Source: Clavaria fumosa
Taxonomy: Eukaryota; Basidiomycota; Agaricomycetes; Agaricales; Clavariaceae
Length of the DNA stretch: 64,000 nucleotides
Assembly (NCBI GenBank): GCA_951802425.1
Contig: OX637803.1
Location: 744,001-808,000 of the forward strand
Reading direction: 5' to 3'
Shown here: piece after piece, positions 59,128 through 64,000 of the stretch
How positions within the stretch are numbered: the stretch's first letter is position 1
How the letters are laid out: every line of letters begins with the position of its first letter
Notes under the pieces: model-generated
Told to the model about the DNA's origin: nothing
Database searches by the model: none
The model's input: the letters and a program-made list of their open reading frames with translations, nothing else
Made by a program: the position numbers and the translations under genes

Positions 59128-60236
59128 TATACTGTGCCTGATTGGGTAATGAGTCACTGATCACTTTGGTCCATGTCCTGGCACAGACAAAGCACCTAAG
59201 GACATGAAAAGTGCCTGGGATTGTAGACAAATGACATGAGTACATGACCATCTATAATTTGTAATATTAAAGACTATGGTAAGAGTGCCCTGAATATTTT
59301 CCTAGTGAGTGTCAAAAAGCAGCCAAAACCATACAAACAAGTCAGGTGCATCACAGCATGACATGTCACAGTTTAAATCATGTTGGCACTACTCTACACC
59401 TCATTGACCTCTGCACAACTATGGGATCAATGTTGGGAAAGGTCTGTTGTGTCTGTACATGATGATGAGCCATTCAGATCTGACAGGTACAGTTCCAGAA
59501 AAGGAAGTGCTGTGAAGTAACCTGTCATTTGTGCTGTCTTGCTAGGTTCACACATAATGTAATGGCAGAAAGGAGTAGACTGGAAGCCCTAGAGTGCAAT
59601 TGAACTTGCTTTGTTACAATACTGGAGCACACACTAGGTAACCCAGTTGAAATGCCCAAGGAATCTCAAGGAAACAGCCAAATACCATCAAACTCTGCAA
59701 AGCCACTGACTTTAGGCAGTCCAGGAGCATGCAATTCCAGGCTGATCCTTCCCAAAATAGCAGTATAGTATCTTGTGATATCTTATTGCTTGTATCCCAA
59801 AGTAGCAGTGATGAGGATGAGTTGAGGCACAAGGGGAAGCTTGGTGACTCATTAGTATGCCTGACTTGTTGCATGCACTGCCACAGTAATGGGAACCAAG
59901 TCTATACAGAAAATGTGGAATCATTGTGCACCAGGTTCTCTGGCATATTTATGCCTTTTAGGATACAATCTGCATGAACCAATATGAGCCTACCACAGGC
60001 ATTGACAATGATTGGTGGCTCACTTTGAGCACAGTTGCTCTTGACTCTGTTACTAAGCTCCAAACTGCTACTGCAAACACATTGACCCTGCTTCAAATAT
60101 TCTTACAGCTCAATGTGAAACAGAGGCATGTTGAATTATCTATGTAGTGTGCTAGCTGAGGCAGAATATATATACTATGGGCAAACTGCCATGGATGCCG
60201 ACAGGCTAGACCCTGGAACAGAGTCAAATCGGCACT
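59128..60236. other. Anonymous spacer right of the transposon nest
   Basis: About 1.1 kb of AT-richer sequence with no recognisable coding frame, RNA gene or repeat. It begins with the TATAC duplication of the family B element. It could be a decayed mobile element or gene, but I see no signature. Confidence 0.4.
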
Positions 60237-63043
60237 TCAGATAACTTGGAACCAGGAATACGTACCTGGGTAAAACCAGAAAATAATGGCGATAATGGCG
60301 TAGAGACCTGCAAAATGATGAGTCGAGAAAGTCGGCAACTCGATGCGCAAAAAAAAAACCCTCACAAATGAGGATGAGGCCCTCGAGCCAATTTGATTTG
60401 CCGTCCGCAACAATGTATCCCATCGTGTGGACTGGACGAAAGATGATGTCAGGCGCGGGCTTTGCTCACCGAAGACACAACTTGCCTGAGATGTACAAAA
60501 CCTATAAAGAGGTGTCAGTTCCCACGCGGAATCTACAATAAATTCCAGAACGTACGACAGACTCGAAGGGATCGAAGAGGAGAGCCAATGGCCTGTTCAA
60601 AGCCCAGCCTAGAGTGACGACAAAGCTATCGAAATCTCAGTTACGGAAAAGTGTCGTTGTTGAGACCACAAACGGAATGACGAAGAGAGCTGTTTGCTGA
60701 AGAACCGTCAGTACAGTTCCAACGGACTGTACTGTAGGTGGACTCACTATGCTAGAGCTGAAGGCAAGGTTGATACTGAAGGTCAGCTGATCTTTGACCG
60801 ACACGTTAACCGCCGTCACACATTCTGTCGATTATGATATGAGTAGGCTCCCGTGACCTTAAGCACGAGAACGACAGCGCGCACCTGCAATAGCGCGCAC
60901 CGCCGGTAGCACGATCAGGCCAATCCACTCTTTGCTAATCTTCGCTGAAACCGTGTCCATCGACGCGACAATTCGGTCGGCGGTGACCCCGACCAACTGC
61001 GAAACTATAGTCAGTAGGCGATGAGGGTGCAAAGGACAAGCTTACAATCGTAGCGGTCGTGAGCAAGGAGATGGTCATGAACCAGCTCAGCTGGGGCGTT
61101 TTATCTGACAGCTGCTCGCCGTGCGTAACCCCAGTATCTTCATGTTCCTGCCTCTGTCTTACGATATCCGATGCGTCCTGAATATCGATGCTGCCGACTG
61201 ACCCAAAGCGGCCGGGAGCGAGCCCGACGGCTTGAGGTCCAACAACCCTGATAGTGGGACCGTCCAGTGAACTTGACGAACTCGACGCCTTTGGAGAGAC
61301 CTTCTCAAGTTGTGGCTGCGACGCAGCAGCTGAGGATTCTGCTAATATCCTCAGCCCATAATGATTCTTGATAAGCGCCTTGGACGTTATGTTGTCTCTA
61401 GCAGATGGTTGACTATAAGTTAGTGATGTCTGAGACGGCGAGCTTTCTAGTGTGCCAGACTTGAGGAAGGGCCAGCTACCAGTGCGGCTGAAATCGTTGT
61501 AGAGATGCGTGTGCGACCACAACTGGAACACAAGGTAGCTCGCGTATACTGCTGCGCGTTAGCGTTGAGAAAAATCTCGCAGGACTTCTTTGACATACTG
61601 AACAAAAGCACCACGGAGACCTATCGCAAGACATCAAAATCAAACGATAAAGTCGGGGACAAAGGAAGAAGCCCTACTCCGTGGCTCATCTTCAAAATGG
61701 TTTGTTTCTGGAGGTCTGATATGTTGTTCCTGTCGCCTTGATCGATGGAAAAATGGTATGCTGCAGGCAAGAGAACGGCTCCGACTGAAAGGCTCAGCAG
61801 CGACGAGTGGATTTGGGTTGCAGCTGCAAACGTTGAAATCGTCTAACAAACCTGTAGACATCGAGGCATCGAGTTAACACGCACTGGAGTCAAAAACCTG
61901 CTCCGAGAAACGAAGTCCGCCGCCAAAAAAGCACATGCCCATAACCAGAACTAAGGAATAGATGGTTTTCTCTAGCTGTCGCTTGATGAGAAGCGAAAAC
62001 GTACGGAGCTTGCTCAGTATTGAACCGATCACTGACAACAGGTCAATAGAACGTTTTAATCAAGATTAGTAATAGACCAACAAGATGTCTGGACGACTCG
62101 AAGTTCACATTTCTGCAGAGCAATAATCTACAGCACGTGAGATCATCGTGAGGTATTAAAAAAAACGAAGTTCTTGACATACTGCCACCACAAGTTCCAC
62201 GCTGTAAAGTGTCACGATCCAGATATAACTTATAAGGCGACACAAGAACTCACCTGTTGCTCTGAAGCGCAACGTTAGCTTTCCAGGTACTCAGGCCCAA
62301 GATGACACTCACCAAGCTGGCATTAAGTAGACCTGTTTTCGACCTCCCTATTCGCAGAGCCAACTCTCTGGTCGCAACGTCATGTAGCTGCTCGTGCAAG
62401 TCGAACGTAGTGCAAAACTTGGATTAGGAAAACAAGCTGACCTTTGTTAAGGGGATGAGGGATAGTACGCAGACTGAGTTTCGCGTCAAATAATGTGCAT
62501 ATTGGATGTGATATGCATTCTCACATATGAAGACCAAGGCATGTCCTTCTGGAATAGCACGTTCAATTGCTAACTGTCAAGTGTTCAGTTACTCAACCAA
62601 CGCTGTAAGTCGTAAAGAATCACGCACTGCCGCTGGAAAAAACAGAAGTAGGATGTTGAACCCTGTAGTTGATGGAGCGCGTGAATGTCAGAATCGCATT
62701 TGTCACACGAAGAGGGGTTCCACAGACAGGATCCAAAGACAACGACTCGCCAGCCTTTGAGAAAACGCGACGGATATCTTGCGGAGAACCAGGGTCTCCT
62801 TCGTGTTGTTTTTGAGAGACTTTGGTAGCCTAGTTCCAAGTTACAACGAAACGGCGACGTGCTAGGTTCGAAGCATAATCCGTCCTTGCTTCGTTGGGGG
62901 TCACAAGTGGAATGAAAGCGCAAGCCAGAGAAAAAATCTGATTCGGCGCTGGCTTCGCGCTCGTGCAGAATCGCTGGAGAAGGTATCGGAACGTCCTTTG
63001 CATCGTGAGCATGAAGCGTGCTATTGTGGTCAAAGTTCAGCAT
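60237..63043 (-). CDS. Divergent Ca2+/H+ exchanger (CAX/VCX1-like)
   Basis: Vacuolar cation/proton antiporter of the CAX family. First exons: 63043-62728, 62662-62628, 62573-62525, 62473-62442, 62390-62313, 62261-62254 (8 nt), 62201-62183, 62127-62082 and 62031-62005, then further exons to 60237. Family blocks: WRVVVFGSW FNILLLFFPAA (TM1), QLHDVATRELALRIG, LLNASL-SNSVELVVAIIAL (c-1 region), CELRVVQTSLIGSILSK, LLVMGMCFFGGGLRFSEQ, SLLSLSVGAVLLPAAYHFS, YLVFQLWSHTHLY, VTAVNVSVKDQLTFS, TALFVIPFVVVLGW, LLFDPFESVV, ADGKSNWLEGLIL, and IIAIIFWFYPG at the end. Odd points: c-1 GNAVE is SNSVE, the c-2 motif usually GNAAEH reads RAIAEC, and the central acidic loop is replaced by a Ser-rich insert. One intron has a GCAAGT donor at 60485. 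Transport function is therefore uncertain. Confidence 0.85.
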
Positions 63044-63450
63044 CTCCGGGATGTTGGATCGCGCAAGAATTGATAAACGGTAGAGAGCGAGCCGCAGGAG
63101 CGTCCCAGTTTTTCAGAGGGTAGTCGATGGGGTTGTCGGCTGAATGTTGAAATTGGCTTCGAACTTGAATAAATATAAAAGGTAACAACATTCTTTGGTT
63201 TGGTAAATGACTGAGGCCTGAGCCTGAGGACCAAGCGGCGATGACTGCACTCTAGCTTCCGCATGCCTTCACCATCGCATCGGGCGATTTCTTCCTTACT
63301 CCTCGAAGCTTGAAGCTTGAAGCTTGTAGTGTCATTGAGTGGAGTAAAGATGCAATGAGGTGAGTGTTTCGTAGGTCACAATCACGTGATGTCATGACAG
63401 TCAGTGTCACGCTTCACATCCGAGGCCTGCCTACAACGGTAATCTCCGCA
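63044..63450. promoter_or_regulatory. Bidirectional promoter region between CAX and COX4
   Basis: About 400 bp between divergent start codons. It contains GAAGCTT repeated three times (about 63306-63326), TCACGTGA near 63384, and the motif GTCAGTGTCACGCT near 63400 that also occurs upstream of the NLR gene. Confidence 0.5.
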
Positions 63451-64000
63451 ATGTTGTCCAACGCGCTGCGTACGGTGCGTCCAACCGCGCTCGCCAGACT
63501 CACCAAGCCTACCGTCACCTCCGCTGCTCCTTTGCGTGCGCTATCCTCCAGCGCAATTCGTCGCTCTGAAGGACCTCCCCCGCCTAAGCTCTTTGGTCCT
63601 GGCACAGAGCCCGGCAAAGTGCCTACCGATTATGACCAAGCGACCGGTTTGGAACGCTTGCAGTTGCTCGGAGAAATGGAGGGCGTCGCGGTGTTCGACA
63701 AAAACCCACTAGACTCGAGCCGCATCGGCACATTGAGCGAACCGATCATGGTTCCATCTTATGTATGTACCAGGACTCGTTGCTATTGTCGGCCATTAAT
63801 TCCCTGCATCCTTTCTTTCATTCCATACTTTAGGATACAATGCGTCTCGTTGGCTGTACCGGCTCTCCGGCCGATTCGCATGAAGTCCTGTGGTTCTCCG
63901 TCCGTCGTGAAAAAGTTTCTCGTTGCATCGAATGCGGCTCTGGTGTGTATTGTTTCTCGTAATAGAAGACGTATTCATTTTCAAATGATCGCCCTTCGCA
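63451..64000 (+). CDS. COX4: Cytochrome c oxidase subunit 4 (zinc-binding, Cox4), 3' end outside window
   Basis: Nuclear-encoded subunit of respiratory complex IV, imported to the mitochondrial inner membrane. Exons 63451-63762 and 63834-63942, then an intron running to the window end. The N-terminus MLSNALRTVRPTALARLTKP is a typical cleavable presequence. The mature part shows GPGTEPGKVPTDYDQATGLERLQ, ENPLDSSR-like KNPLDSSRIGT, MVPSY, then MRLVGCTGSPADSHEVLWF and RCIECGS, which supply the Cys/His zinc ligands. The final exon (usually VYKLD-F-G-type) must lie just right of 64000. Coding is divergent from the CAX gene. Confidence 0.92.
   Translation, partial: MLSNALRTVRPTALARLTKPTVTSAAPLRALSSSAIRRSEGPPPPKLFGPGTEPGKVPTDYDQATGLERLQLLGEMEGVAVFDKNPLDSSRIGTLSEPIMVPSYVCTRTRCYCRPLIPCILSFIPYFRIQCVSLAVPALRPIRMKSCGSPSVVKKFLVASNAALVCIVSRNRRRIHFQMIALR

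Noticed and set aside
59128..60236. A hidden gene in the spacer right of the nest
   Set aside because: Short ORFs on both strands have no motif, no compatible splice chain and unrelated composition; reported as anonymous spacer.

Overview
The window is nuclear DNA of a filamentous or yeast-like basidiomycete fungus, most likely Agaricomycotina. The evidence is the density of 45-75 nt introns with CTAAC/CTGAC-like branch sites, a Ras protein that begins [11 protein letters not shown], fungal-type CIA30, CTU2, URK1-UPRT fusion, CAX and COX4 genes, and chromodomain-bearing Ty3/gypsy elements. Every gene model below was spliced by eye from the DNA. Where exon lengths are listed, they add up to an intact reading frame.

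Layout: 0-3.1 kb holds two tandem Ras GTPase genes (+) with identical intron positions. 3.7-10.1 kb holds three minus-strand genes: CIA30 (complex I assembly), a Git3-like seven-TM receptor and DNA polymerase eta. 10.3-11.1 kb is a decayed duplicate of a zinc-finger locus that is intact at 33.1-34.3 kb. 11.4-25.8 kb is one prolyl-oligopeptidase gene (+) broken by two insertions of the same Ty3/gypsy family (5.6-5.9 kb, 291-bp LTRs). The older copy is itself broken by a hAT-like MITE, and the younger copy is intact with identical LTRs. 26.2-27.1 kb is a decayed short-chain dehydrogenase (-). 27.4-33.0 kb is an ABCC/Yor1-type transporter (+) whose 3' end has been replaced by an AGTCAAGA-motif repeat. 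Then follow the zinc-finger gene (-), a U2 snRNA gene (-), CTU2 (+), URK1 (+), a perfect 198-bp tandem duplication, an unrecognised ORF (-), and a NACHT-WD40 NLR-type gene (+) with 12 nearly identical WD40 repeats.

46.3-59.1 kb is a second transposon nest. A family-B gypsy element (LTRs 540-557 bp, TSD TATAC) contains a full family-A element (48.3-53.9 kb) and a solo LTR of a third family (56.7-57.0 kb). The right end (60.2-64 kb) has a divergent Ca2+/H+ exchanger (-) and the 5' part of COX4 (+), divergently transcribed.

Themes: (i) two nests of chromoviruses next to a gene type associated with allorecognition; (ii) transposon decay dominated by C-to-T changes at CpG, a RIP/methylation-like pattern; (iii) unusual splicing, with micro-exons of 8, 9, 11 and 14 nt and several GC-AG introns within 64 kb, plus the U2 gene itself; (iv) a Ras duplicate with altered P-loop and switch I residues. 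Most housekeeping genes look functional. The prolyl oligopeptidase, the SDR and one zinc-finger copy are pseudogenes, and the ABC transporter is probably C-terminally damaged.
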